DNA of 64,000 bases. It comes from a virus. Where the stretch lies: positions 112,704 through 176,703 of the IMG/VR virus record IMGVR_UViG_3300030004_000009; one strand, given 5' to 3'. Below are positions 25,230 to 32,802 of the stretch, piece after piece. A program made the position numbers and the translations under genes. Every line of letters begins with the position of its first letter. The first letter of the stretch is position 1. The notes under the pieces were generated by a model that saw only the letters and a program-made list of their open reading frames with translations, made no database searches and was not told where the DNA came from.

Positions 25230-25511
25230 TTACTCTTTAGGGAAAAGTTGCTTTTGTAAGCTAAGCAAAATCTTTACACCTGCTTCAGCTTCTTCAAGTT
25301 TATTTATGGCGTTTACAATGTCCTTTGCACTAAAAGGAGTAGCAGACTTTTCATTTTCCACCATTTGTCTTAAACTAACAACTGATCGCTCTGAAGCTAA
25401 GATGTCTGCTTGTAACTGTAGCTCTGCATCCTCCACCTGATATTGGAGTTCCAGGGATTCTTTGGCCTCCTGTGATTGTTGGAGTCTTTCTTTGTACGAT
25501 AATGTGCTCAT
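25230..25511 (-). CDS. Coiled-coil protein
   Basis: 93 residues: an N-terminal coiled coil (RLQQSQEAKESLELQYQVEDAELQLQ split by charged heptads) and a C-terminal helical hairpin. The G+C content is higher than average. Its start lies within the 3' part of the overlapping upstream frame. Confidence 0.65.
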   Translation of the reverse strand: MSTLSYKERLQQSQEAKESLELQYQVEDAELQLQADILASERSVVSLRQMVENEKSATPFSAKDIVNAINKLEEAEAGVKILLSLQKQLFPKE

Positions 25512-26346
25512 GTTTTTTATTTGTTTTTAAATTTAATTCTGTGTATTGTATTTCAGGTATGTTCCACTTAAGAAATGTTGCTTTAATTGTTGTATAAATA
25601 ATATGTCCACCTTCTAAAGCCCACCATACTTCATTTTTGTTATTAAAAGTAGCATGTTTCCAATACTCACCTCCTAATTCTTTCATTTTAGCTAGAATCT
25701 GAAGACTTATATCATAATTAGGTGAGTAAACTTTGAAGTTATTAGGGAAACTAGACTGCCAATCAACCATTACAAACTCATTACATGGGTCAATAGTTCC
25801 TCTATAAGTATTAAAACCTGGCTCACCATAAGTTATCTTTTTAGCTTGATCAGTTAAATGTTCGACTATGCCAACTCCTCTAGGTATGATTTGTTTACCT
25901 AAAATATCATTAACTGTAATAAGTTTATTACTGTGATAACTGAAGTAACTTGGAGTATTAGACCAACCAACGAGTCTGTCACTGTTTATAAATAAATAAG
26001 GTGCTTCAGGATTAACTGTCTCTACTTTAACTGTATTCCAACCATAGCCTAACTCAAATAGTTTCTTCTGTACCAAAACACTTTCTTCTGGTGTAACTTG
26101 TAGTTTGGTATTTCTAAAGTCTAATTCTTCAGTTACATTTAAACCATAGAAGCTATTGTAAAAATTTACAAAACCTTTAAGCGCTACATATGTTGAATGA
26201 CTTGTTACATCAACAATATAAAAAACGCTTGAATGTACACTATCAACACTATACGTTATGTGTTTTGAGAGTTTTAAATCTGCCCAAGCATTGAGTACTT
26301 CTCCAGGAATTTCTTGACCTACTTCAACTTTTGTTATTGGTTTCAT
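25375..26346 (-). CDS. Hypothetical protein with probably extended C-terminus
   Basis: 323 residues as read. The first roughly 280 (MKPITKVEVGQEIPGEVLNAW ... FLKWNIPEIQYTELN) look like a normal alpha/beta protein with similar helices LVQKKLFELGYGW and ILAKMKELGGEYW, which suggests an internal duplication. The last 40 residues are read through the leader and body of the next gene in another frame (137-base overlap), so the original stop has probably been lost. Unknown function. Confidence 0.65.
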   Translation of the reverse strand: MKPITKVEVGQEIPGEVLNAWADLKLSKHITYSVDSVHSSVFYIVDVTSHSTYVALKGFVNFYNSFYGLNVTEELDFRNTKLQVTPEESVLVQKKLFELGYGWNTVKVETVNPEAPYLFINSDRLVGWSNTPSYFSYHSNKLITVNDILGKQIIPRGVGIVEHLTDQAKKITYGEPGFNTYRGTIDPCNEFVMVDWQSSFPNNFKVYSPNYDISLQILAKMKELGGEYWKHATFNNKNEVWWALEGGHIIYTTIKATFLKWNIPEIQYTELNLKTNKKHEHIIVQRKTPTITGGQRIPGTPISGGGCRATVTSRHLSFRAISC

Positions 26347-26362
26347 CTTCTTTTATTTTTAA

Positions 26363-26432
26363 CCTTACTTATTAAAAGGTAAAACTACTAAATTAAGAGT
26401 AATCTAACAGTCTCACCTTTTAAGTAGTAAGC
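26363..26432. repeat. Inverted pair of a dispersed palindromic element
   Basis: CTTACTTATTAAAAGGTAAA (26365-26384) and the opposite-strand copy CTCACCTTTTAAGTAGTAAG (26412-26431) face each other 27 bases apart. They could form an imperfect stem of about 23 bp. Similar elements are at 13032, 14278, 29148, 29804 and 46238. Confidence 0.55.
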
Positions 26433-26442
26433 ATTGAGTTAA

Positions 26443-26967
26443 TTAACAGTTTCCATAACCACCTATTTGACCCGGCCCAACAGCTTTAGAGGCTTCCTTT
26501 TCAAACTTCTCCCAGGCTTCAAGATCAATGAAATCCGATACAATTTGAATTTTACTATCCCAGTGAATAAATGATGTACGATCCTTAACACAAACGTAAA
26601 CTGGTACTTGACTTCCACCGGCTTTAGCTTCTTGTTTCTCTACAAATGGTAGAAGTGCGATCATATATCCAGCATGTCTAAAATGTACACCTCCACATGT
26701 AGGACACTTTAAAAGTTGAAGTTCATGTGGATCAGCTGTTTTTATCATTTCACTTTGATTGTAAGCCCCTAAATCCTGTGTGATTTGAAGCTGTTGCATT
26801 GGTATAGTTGTAAATTGTTCAATTGCTGCACCATAATCAAGAGCTAACTGCTCACGATGTTCTTCAGGGAAAGTGTTAATAAATGTCTCAAGTGATTGAG
26901 GTAAGTTTGGTGATGTGGCTAATAGTATAACTATTGCTTGATCAACTTCTGGTGTATCTGTTTTCAT
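26443..26967 (-). CDS. Hypothetical protein with CPTC motif
   Basis: 174 residues from the ATG at 26967, which follows the conserved leader AAACCCAAATAATA; a longer frame to 27030 reads through that leader. LLKCPTCGGVHFRHAGY has a CxxC pair that might bind zinc with later residues. The C-terminus is glycine-rich. No known family. Confidence 0.65.
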   Translation of the reverse strand: MKTDTPEVDQAIVILLATSPNLPQSLETFINTFPEEHREQLALDYGAAIEQFTTIPMQQLQITQDLGAYNQSEMIKTADPHELQLLKCPTCGGVHFRHAGYMIALLPFVEKQEAKAGGSQVPVYVCVKDRTSFIHWDSKIQIVSDFIDLEAWEKFEKEASKAVGPGQIGGYGNC

Positions 26968-27000
26968 TATTATTTGGGTTTTAAATTTTAAAGATAAAGA

Positions 27001-27074
27001 ACTCGTGTGATTGTTTCCAACCAAATCCATCTGCCTTGACCCAGTTAGATTCCTGTTATTTCACTGGCACGAGT
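27001..27074. other. Stem-closed intergenic module
   Basis: ACTCGTG near 27002 pairs with CACGAGT near 27068 (7 bp) and encloses a CCAGT/ACTGG hairpin. It lies between two leftward genes and may be a terminator or a leader RNA. Confidence 0.4.
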
Positions 27075-27080
27075 ATATTG

Positions 27081-27485
27081 TTAATTAAGACCACTTATTA
27101 GACGTTCTTCAAGGTTTTCGTCTATAATGATTACATTTTTATATGCATCGATAGTCTCCAATTGTTTAATAAAAGAATTCCAATTATCAATACGCATTAC
27201 TGTTACACCTGTATTTAACTTTTGTGAAGCATACCTTGCAATATCGTAATCAATTTTATTACCTGTAGTAATAAGAAGTAGGTTTTGTTTACTTCTTTCA
27301 ACTAGTTCAATACCTTCGAGGTATTTAGTGTATAGTATACATCTATCGCCATCTTTATTAAAATATTGAATTGCTGCTGAGGTTTCAGTTAACTCAGTAA
27401 GAACACCTCTTATTATTTCTCCAACAAAGGATGCTTTGACTATATCTCCTACTTTAAGAGCTTCGTCGTTTTGGTTTTCTGTCAT
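27081..27485 (-). CDS. Hypothetical protein
   Basis: 134 residues. The N-terminus (LKVGDIVKASFVGEIIRGVLTELTETSAAIQYF) looks like an SH3-like or KOW-type barrel. The C-terminal half (NLLLITTGNKIDYDIARYASQKL, NVIIIDENLEERL) is alpha/beta. No catalytic residues identified. Confidence 0.6.
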   Translation of the reverse strand: MTENQNDEALKVGDIVKASFVGEIIRGVLTELTETSAAIQYFNKDGDRCILYTKYLEGIELVERSKQNLLLITTGNKIDYDIARYASQKLNTGVTVMRIDNWNSFIKQLETIDAYKNVIIIDENLEERLISGLN

Positions 27486-27631
27486 GATTTATAATTGTTT
27501 TGTTTGGTTACTTGATTTGAAACTCCTTGAAGACCGAGACTATAAGAGAGTCTATCTAAGAGTTAATTAACTATTGATTATCATTGATTTTTTATTTAAT
27601 AAAGAACGATTTACAGTCTCAATATCATTAA

Positions 27632-27655
27632 GGAGTGAGGCATCACCCTCACTCC
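27632..27655 (-). terminator. Strong hairpin in 27486-27762 spacer
   Basis: GGAGTGAGG/CCTCACTCC, 9 bp perfect, with a six-base loop. The same spacer contains AGTTAGAA/TTCTAACT (27668-27690) and nested AATACG/CGTATT with GTTACA/TGTAAC (about 27711-27753). The 277-base spacer has no gene and is probably structured at the RNA level. Confidence 0.5.
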
Positions 27656-27762
27656 AAACCAAATAACAGTTAGAATCTAGGGTTCTAACTACCGATCATG
27701 AGAAACAGTGAATACGTTACAGATGCGACCTGTGTAACTCCTGATAGTACGTATTAGTGCTA

Positions 27763-27921
27763 TTAGTCAGCTCCTTGATGACTTTTATTGTGATTTACCG
27801 GTCTGAATTTCTTTTTTTCTTTTTGTTTCTTATTTGCATATTCTGTTTTTAATTCGTCTGTTGTCATGTCACGATGAGTTGTACCTTGTACTTTTGTTTC
27901 ATCTTTCTTATTACTTGCCAT
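27763..27921 (-). CDS. Small charged protein
   Basis: 52 residues from the ATG at 27921: MASNKKDETKVQGTTHRDMT..., lysine-rich with KKQKEKKKFRPVNHNKSH near the C-terminus. A longer frame upstream has a Cys/Phe-rich start that looks spurious. Likely disordered; may bind nucleic acid. Confidence 0.5.
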   Translation of the reverse strand: MASNKKDETKVQGTTHRDMTTDELKTEYANKKQKEKKKFRPVNHNKSHQGAD

Positions 27922-28049
27922 TGTGTATTTTGTATTAAACTGTAATTGGAAGAATATGCATAGACAAACTCCCTGGCTTTTTGTTTTATTACAGTTAGAC
28001 AAGAGATAAGGATCTGAGCCTATACACCTAAAGTGTCTCTTGTGGAAAG

Positions 28050-28148
28050 TTACGCATTGTTACGTACCCTTCTTCTACTCATTCCAATAGCCACCACTAT
28101 GATAGCTATAATAGGCAAGAGTTGTGCTGTTAGTCCAATCCATAACAT
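28050..28148 (-). CDS. Very small membrane protein
   Basis: 32 residues: MLWIGLTAQLLPIIAIIVVAIGMSRRRVRNNA, one transmembrane helix then an arginine-rich tail (positive-inside). The topology signal supports a real gene though no homologue is known. Confidence 0.5.
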   Translation of the reverse strand: MLWIGLTAQLLPIIAIIVVAIGMSRRRVRNNA

Positions 28149-29413
28149 TGTAGTGTTTTTGAGATTAATAGATTTATCATTATCTCAGACTTTAGCGTGA
28201 GATGTTAGTTTAATTGCTGTCCTTTAAAGACATTTAAATACCTAAGTATACAATCTATCACCTTATTAATGATAAATGAGCTACTATAGTTTCTTCAGGA
28301 TTTGGTATAAACATATTACTTGCTCAAGGTAATATAAAAGTCCCCATTGTTAGCTCCTGATTGCTTCATTTGTCTTTTGAGTACAAGGCCCAGTTCTACA
28401 TTTTTACAAATGATTATAAAGGTGAGAGTTTGCAACCTCTTTTCCTACTGTAGAATGGCACACACTTAATGTAAATGAGAGAAGCTAGGTCTCAGCGGCC
28501 TAGCTATTACAACGATAAACTCTCATTTTTTAATATTATGAAGCACTCTGTTATAGCTTATTACTAAGACTAATACACTATGAATCATAATTTTTTAACA
28601 GGAATAGTTTACTCACCTGTTGATGCTTGGACACTCTCAAGCTTTGTCTTAGTGGGTTCTTTCAATGTATTACTACATCGTGAAATCTTATAAAGATCTA
28701 TCACACACCTCATACTTGGATACAAGGTTGTTCATTTATAGCACTCCAAGATACTACTTATTGAACTAACTACACTGAGACCCTAGATTCTATCTCACAT
28801 TCGGATTATTAGGTATTGTAGTTATATTTTAAAAACAGAGCTCATGACGAAAACCCGGCGTAGTAAACTACAGTCATGGTAACATATCTCTATATAATTC
28901 GAAGCGGTTTTGCACTCTGTTTAAATTTTCAAACTCAAAGCTCTTATTTAAGTACTATACAGCTAGACGTATACATAGCTTTTATTTGTATAGGTTCTGT
29001 TCTCTGAACAACCGCCATTACTTAAATAGCTTTCTTTGAGTTATATTTTAATATAATTACTCGTTCTAAATAACTGTTGAATAAATCCTTCCTGATCTAC
29101 TGCTTACTTCAATTATTGACGAGTAATTATATTTTTTAATCTTTGATACCTTTTAAGTAGTAAATGTAACGTGGAGGTGTTAGTAATTTCTTATATGTAT
29201 AAATTTTTTAAAGCTCCAACTACGTACGTAGCCTTGCTAGTACGAATAACGCTGTCCTAATAAAAGTTAGGAGCCTATGGGATTCTGCTACTGTTTACCC
29301 CACCATTTTACTGGAAACCCCGGTTATCCTTTTGGCCCGGAAGGTCAGCTTTAGGTTATCAACCCTACATTTAGACTAAGCAAGCCTAGTCGGAGATAAG
29401 CCCGACTCGTATC
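28149..29413. other. Long gene-free region with many RNA-like structures
   Basis: About 1.26 kb without a credible gene. From left to right: AACAGG/CCTGTT hairpin with a conserved loop (28597-28621), nested stems AAATGAGAG/CTCTCATTT and AGCTAGG/CCTAGCT (28473-28528), CTTGGA/TCCAAG (28715-28750), the four-module array at 28768-29133, TCCTAA/TTAGGA near 29254, a self-complementary CTACGTACGTAG near 29219 and GTCGG/CCGAC near 29389. A copy of the dispersed palindrome is at 29148. Confidence 0.5.
28768..29133. ncRNA. Array of four stem-closed RNA modules
   Basis: Four consecutive modules are each closed by a perfect stem: 28768-28823 (AACTACA/TGTAGTT, inner TGAGA/TCTCA), 28833-28922 (AAACAGAG/CTCTGTTT), 28932-29042 (AACTCAAAG/CTTTGAGTT) and 29050-29133 (15-bp stem). 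Spacers are 9, 9 and 7 bases. The second contains CATGAC/GTCATG and AAAACC/GGTTTT pairs that cross (a pseudoknot) plus GTAG-TAAA-CTAC. The third has a second 9-bp stem ATTTAAGTA/TACTTAAAT and two inner hairpins. Strand is not decided; neighbours are leftward. Confidence 0.55.
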
Positions 29414-29695
29414 TTATATGCACTCAAATAAGTTGTCTAGCCATTTATGATCTTTGATATCTAGTGCATGTTGTTTTAATACCTGTTCTTTCTCTTCTTC
29501 ACTTGACCATGTAAGTAATTGTGATGCAGGATTTGGTGTTCCAGCATAGATGTCTAAAGCTATCATAAATGGTAACTCTTTTGATCTGCATAATTCTTTG
29601 ATGGTTTCATTATGATGATACGCTTTGTATAGAATTACAATACCTCGTTTACCTTCTGTCTTGATCTCTAATGCATCTGCTATTTCTGTGTTCAT
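29414..29695 (-). CDS. Hypothetical protein
   Basis: 93 residues from the ATG at 29695, which follows the conserved leader AAACCAAATAGTC. A longer frame would run through the adjacent tRNA-Glu and is rejected. The sequence (EGKRGIVILYKAYHHNETIKELCRSKE) looks alpha/beta; no family recognised. Confidence 0.6.
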   Translation of the reverse strand: MNTEIADALEIKTEGKRGIVILYKAYHHNETIKELCRSKELPFMIALDIYAGTPNPASQLLTWSSEEEKEQVLKQHALDIKDHKWLDNLFECI

Positions 29696-29717
29696 GACTA
29701 TTTGGTTTAAATGTAAG

Positions 29718-29791
29718 TATAGTGTATGGGACTTGAACCCATGATCTTCACATTGAAAATGTGACGTCTTAACCAGCTTGACCAACACTAC
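29718..29791 (-). tRNA. tRNA-Glu(TTC)
   Basis: A 74-base cloverleaf: acceptor GTAGTGT/ACACTAT (first pair G-U), D stem GTC/GAC, anticodon stem TCACA/TGTGA with loop TTTTCAA (anticodon TTC), T stem ATGGG/CCCAT with loop TTCAAGT. No CCA encoded. Confidence 0.9.
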
Positions 29792-29840
29792 ATGACTTGC
29801 CCTCCTTATTAAAAGGTGAAACTAGTATAAAGATTTAAAG

Positions 29841-29927
29841 TAAACCATATGCAATTCGAATGCAAACCTCCTTTCGACGTCGTTACAGGTGTTCTCTGAC
29901 TGAGTAGCCAGCTTAAACTAATGGTTT
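29841..29927 (-). ncRNA. tRNA-like element or degenerate tRNA
   Basis: Acceptor AAACCAT/ATGGTTT (7 bp), a T arm TGCA-TTCGAAT-TGCA and a D-loop-like AAGCTGGCTA are present in the right order over 87 bases. The middle does not give a canonical anticodon arm: there are about 13 extra bases. It could be a class II tRNA with poor stems, a tRNA pseudogene or a tRNA-like RNA. Confidence 0.4.
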
Positions 29928-30001
29928 AATTGTACAGTAGTACAATGTGGTTTTGGCCCAACATTTAGTTGTAGGCACTTTGTTTTTCATGTTACTTGAT
30001 T

Positions 30002-30382
30002 TTATTGCCACTCTCTTCCTTTTATTAATGCAATACCTAACGGTTTTGAATCTACTACAAATTGCCATGTGTAATCTGTAACCATCCATAACTTATCACA
30101 CGTTAAATCATAAGAACAAAATGTAAGTCCATTTGAAGTAGCTTTATAATTATAAAGCTTCCATCTTATTTGATCTTTATCTCTAACTAATTGTGTTAAT
30201 TTATAGATTATTTGGTTATAAACCACGTTATCAATTTGTATTGTGTTGCGTTTAATTTCAGTACTATATGTTGGTTCTGCTCTACTCATCTTCTTTTGAG
30301 GAAGTTGTAAGCCCTCGAACTGTTCATTAATTGGCCATAAAACAAATAGAAAAACGCTTTGATTAATTAGTGGTTTTTTCAT
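30002..30382 (-). CDS. Hypothetical protein
   Basis: 126 residues with a hydrophobic N-terminal stretch (SVFLFVLWPI) and a beta-rich body (LYNYKATSNGLTFCSYDL, VTDYTWQFVVD). No family recognised. Confidence 0.6.
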   Translation of the reverse strand: MKKPLINQSVFLFVLWPINEQFEGLQLPQKKMSRAEPTYSTEIKRNTIQIDNVVYNQIIYKLTQLVRDKDQIRWKLYNYKATSNGLTFCSYDLTCDKLWMVTDYTWQFVVDSKPLGIALIKGREWQ

Positions 30383-30402
30383 GTTATTTAGTTTTACATT
30401 TA

Positions 30403-30458
30403 GCTGATGGCTCTTAGCTGATGGCTCTTAGCTGATGGCTCTTAGCTGATGGCTCTTA
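30403..30458. repeat. Four tandem copies of a 14-bp unit
   Basis: GCTGATGGCTCTTA is repeated four times exactly, at 30403, 30417, 30431 and 30445. It sits between the small membrane gene at 30456-30593 and the gene at 30002-30382, at the 3' side of a GCAA-loop hairpin. Confidence 0.95.
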
Positions 30459-30593
30459 AAGTAAGGAGTTAGTATTGCTACTAACTCCTAATTGAATGAA
30501 AAGATAATAAAAGAAATAAACTATAATAGTGATTGTAATGTTTGAAAGTTTAATTAAATATTTTGTTTGACGTGTTTTACGTTCTAAAATCAT
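30456..30593 (-). CDS. Small membrane protein
   Basis: 45 residues: basic N-terminus MILERKTRQTKY, one transmembrane helix (ITIIVYFFYYLFIQLG) and a short tail. The last 11 codons lie in the GCAA-loop hairpin at 30464-30489, so hairpin and coding sequence overlap. Confidence 0.45.
   Translation of the reverse strand: MILERKTRQTKYLIKLSNITITIIVYFFYYLFIQLGVSSNTNSLL
30464..30489 (-). terminator. GCAA-loop hairpin
   Basis: AGGAGTTAGTA/TACTAACTCCT, an 11-bp perfect stem. In the leftward RNA its loop is the GNRA tetraloop GCAA. Three near-identical hairpins follow other genes of this strand. Confidence 0.55.
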
Positions 30594-30873
30594 TTATTAA
30601 TCTTCCTGTAACGCTACAATTCGTTATAGGCTAATAAAGAGGAGTAAACTCTCTACCGTAACTTGACCTTTACTCTTCATTAGTTAATTATAAATGCTAC
30701 CTTTATTACTCTGTTGAGTATAATTAAGCCGTGTCGCTATATGCTATCCTGTGACTCATTTATAATTAAATATTTAGTGATCGTAACATTTGTATTAAGG
30801 TTACAATTCGTTATAGAATCAGTAACTAAGATAGTTCCCACTATTCTTTCTAACTTAGTTAACAAACGGTTGG
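30594..30873. other. Spacer with a direct repeat, no gene
   Basis: 280 bases. TACAATTCGTTATAG is present twice (30615-30629 and 30802-30816). AGAG/CTCT hairpin near 30642. A rightward frame here runs through the tRNA-Gln and is not believed. The repeat might be a regulatory site. Confidence 0.4.
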
Positions 30874-30946
30874 TTACACATTATGGATTTGAACCACAAT
30901 CAAGAGAACCAAAATCTCCTATCCTAGCCAGTTGGACGAATGTGCA
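30874..30946 (-). tRNA. tRNA-Gln(TTG)
   Basis: A 73-base cloverleaf: acceptor TGCACAT/ATGTGTA (one G-U), D stem GTCC/GGAT (with G-U), anticodon stem GGAGA/TCTCT with loop TTTTGGT (anticodon TTG), T stem TGTGG/CCATA with loop TTCAAAT. No CCA encoded. Confidence 0.88.
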
Positions 30947-31094
30947 ATTTAACTTTAAGAATAATATAATTACTGCTTATGAGGATTAAGGTAATACTCA
31001 TAAGCTACCACCAGCCATCCATCTCAAGTACCCACATGTGACCATCCTTAAGGTTTTACATATAGTAATCTTGGTTCCTCACTATACTATTCTT

Positions 31095-31190
31095 TTAACT
31101 TAGAATTGCTATTATGATTCCTATTACTAAAAAAAGTAAAAAGATTAATAGACATTCTTTGAATGTTTGTGGATCAGGGTAAGTCGTCAT
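31095..31190 (-). CDS. Very small membrane protein
   Basis: 31 residues: MTTYPDPQTFKECLLIFLLFLVIGIIIAILS, a soluble start and one transmembrane helix at the C-terminus. Overlaps the end of the upstream small gene by 17 bases. One of a run of tiny membrane proteins. Confidence 0.5.
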   Translation of the reverse strand: MTTYPDPQTFKECLLIFLLFLVIGIIIAILS

Positions 31191-31284
31191 CTTCTATAAG
31201 TTTTTTAATTAAATATCGAATAGTTAAACCTGTTCCTACTATAAGTACAGCTAATGTACCTAGAATGTAATAAAATATTTCCAT
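31174..31284 (-). CDS. Very small membrane protein
   Basis: 36 residues: MEIFYYILGTLAVLIVGTGLTI... then RYLIKKLIEDDDLP. One transmembrane helix followed by a basic then acidic tail. It is 11 bases from the next small gene. Confidence 0.5.
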   Translation of the reverse strand: MEIFYYILGTLAVLIVGTGLTIRYLIKKLIEDDDLP

Positions 31285-31295
31285 TGACTTTGTTT

Positions 31296-31388
31296 TTAAT
31301 GGTTATCGTAGCCATTATAATAAATCCATGCTTTTAGACATAGAATACAAGTATAAACAAGTGCTACGATTAATAAAAGATAGATCAT
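31296..31388 (-). CDS. Very small membrane protein
   Basis: 30 residues: MIYLLLIVALVYTCILCLKAWIYYNGYDNH, an N-terminal transmembrane helix and a short polar tail. Its ATG overlaps the upstream gene's stop by four bases (ATGA), which supports it. Confidence 0.5.
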   Translation of the reverse strand: MIYLLLIVALVYTCILCLKAWIYYNGYDNH

Positions 31389-31636
31389 ACTTTGTTTTGA
31401 TAATTTGTGATTGTAAATGGTTTAATGACCGATTTAATTGAAGGGAGTTGCTGTTCGTTTTGAAGTAGAGTGATGAAAGCAGCTTGTGTCTTTAAATCTT
31501 TGAATTCTTGTTCTTTAAGGTCTCCTTGATAAACTCTTAAAGTTTCTCTTGGAAGTATGATTAAAGTATAAATATTCATAATATTTGGTGACCATTTCCC
31601 TGTCATCACTCTACCTAAAACTGTTGTAATTTGCAT
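31385..31636 (-). CDS. Hypothetical protein
   Basis: 83 residues from the ATG at 31636, directly after the upstream stop; a longer frame from 31723 would overlap that gene and is rejected. MQITTVLGRVMTGKWSPNIMN ... helical C-terminus. No family known. Confidence 0.55.
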   Translation of the reverse strand: MQITTVLGRVMTGKWSPNIMNIYTLIILPRETLRVYQGDLKEQEFKDLKTQAAFITLLQNEQQLPSIKSVIKPFTITNYQNKV

Positions 31637-31637
31637 T

Positions 31638-32096
31638 TTAAAAATGTTGCTCACTGTTACCAGGATAATTATAGTTATCAGAAGGTAAAGCATCACTACC
31701 GTCAAATGTTCCAATAGGTTCAACTACTGGAACTTCATCATCAATCCAATTTTTTAGGTATTGTAATTTACTGATTGTTAAAGGCTGAATGATAAAGTTA
31801 TCAGGTAATATTGATGGAATTAAAGGTTGACCAATCTCGTCTTCATCGAGATTGTAAGTTACGAACTCTGGTGTTTGTAAAGCTTCAGGTAAACCTAACC
31901 ATTCAGGTAAGTCACCACCATGAAACCAGAAGGCTTCAAGAATAGTTATTACACTGTGTTTGACAAGTGGTTCGTTAATTTCCTCTTTGATTTCTTCGAC
32001 GCCCTCAATACTTGTGTGTAATGCATCAAGTCCTTGATTGACATACGTGTCAATTAAAGCTTGAAATTTTGGTGTGTAAAGTCTGATTATTCTCAT
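31638..32096 (-). CDS. Hypothetical protein
   Basis: 152 residues, acidic, with EEIKEEINEPLVKHSVITILEAFWFHGGDLPEWLGLPEAL in the middle and a proline/asparagine-rich C-terminus. No motif recognised. Confidence 0.6.
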   Translation of the reverse strand: MRIIRLYTPKFQALIDTYVNQGLDALHTSIEGVEEIKEEINEPLVKHSVITILEAFWFHGGDLPEWLGLPEALQTPEFVTYNLDEDEIGQPLIPSILPDNFIIQPLTISKLQYLKNWIDDEVPVVEPIGTFDGSDALPSDNYNYPGNSEQHF

Positions 32097-32120
32097 GATT
32101 TTGGTTTTAAGTTTGTTGTT

Positions 32121-32342
32121 TTATAACCACTTTGGTGGATTTCCTGGTAATTTACTTGCTAAATATTTGAATAGTAAACGAACTAAATATCCTAATACAA
32201 ATATCCAAGAAGATAAAGCTATTATTAAAGTTAATAGTATATCATCCCAAGTCCACTCTGTACTTATAGATTTTATAAAAATCCGCTTAACTAATTTGTA
32301 GGCTATAACATAACCTATAAAGTATATTGCTGTTAATATCAT
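32121..32342 (-). CDS. Small membrane protein
   Basis: 73 residues with two hydrophobic helices (MILTAIYFIGYVIAYKLV and ILLTLIIALSSWIFVLGYLV) and a basic C-terminus. It lies four bases upstream of a 23-codon membrane peptide gene. Confidence 0.6.
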   Translation of the reverse strand: MILTAIYFIGYVIAYKLVKRIFIKSISTEWTWDDILLTLIIALSSWIFVLGYLVRLLFKYLASKLPGNPPKWL

Positions 32343-32345
32343 AAC

Positions 32346-32417
32346 TTAACTGTTTAATAATAAGATGAATAAGATGAATAACAATAAAGCTATCCATTCA
32401 ATTTTGTTTAGTTTCAT
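32346..32417 (-). CDS. Membrane peptide
   Basis: 23 residues: MKLNKIEWIALLLFILFILL..., a single transmembrane helix. Very short, so low confidence, but it fits the pattern of tiny membrane genes in this cluster. Confidence 0.35.
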   Translation of the reverse strand: MKLNKIEWIALLLFILFILLLNS

Positions 32418-32431
32418 AATGTTTAAATTAA

Positions 32432-32457
32432 GGAGTTTAGTATTGCTACTAAACTCC
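32432..32457 (-). terminator. GCAA-loop hairpin
   Basis: GGAGTTTAGTA/TACTAAACTCC, 11-bp perfect stem with a GCAA loop in the leftward RNA, 34 bases after the stop of the lipoprotein gene at 32491. Confidence 0.6.
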
Positions 32458-32490
32458 AGCTGTTGATTTGATTTCGCACTTCAAATGTTC

Positions 32491-32802
32491 TTACTGCTCT
32501 TTAGGTAATTTAAGAGTTTTCCTATAATCCTCTATAATTATTGTATAAATAGATGGTGGATAATAAAAACCTTCACTATTAATGTGGAGCTCGTCGCCTT
32601 GTTTAAATACAGTATCTATGTCTAAGGGGATATAGACAGGAGTAACATCTCCAGCTTTTGCATTTATTGGTGAGTTTAACCATTTTCCTCTATAGACTTT
32701 ATAAGTTATAGAGTCAGAGGTTGAAGCCACATATGTTCCTGAATAACAGGATTGAAAGCTTAATGCGATTAAGCTGATGAATAAAATAATTGTTGTTTTC
32801 AT
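32491..32802 (-). CDS. Small lipoprotein
   Basis: 103 residues from the ATG at 32802: MKTTIILFISLIALSFQSC is a lipoprotein signal ending in a lipobox Cys, followed by YSGTYVASTSDS and a beta-rich body. The leader contains two tandem copies of the CAAATAATCA element. A longer frame to 32850 reads through that leader. Function unknown; probably envelope-located. Confidence 0.7.
   Translation of the reverse strand: MKTTIILFISLIALSFQSCYSGTYVASTSDSITYKVYRGKWLNSPINAKAGDVTPVYIPLDIDTVFKQGDELHINSEGFYYPPSIYTIIIEDYRKTLKLPKEQ

Noticed and set aside
30714-30989. Rightward frame of 91 codons
   Set aside because: It crosses the tRNA-Gln gene and is opposite to all transcription in this block.
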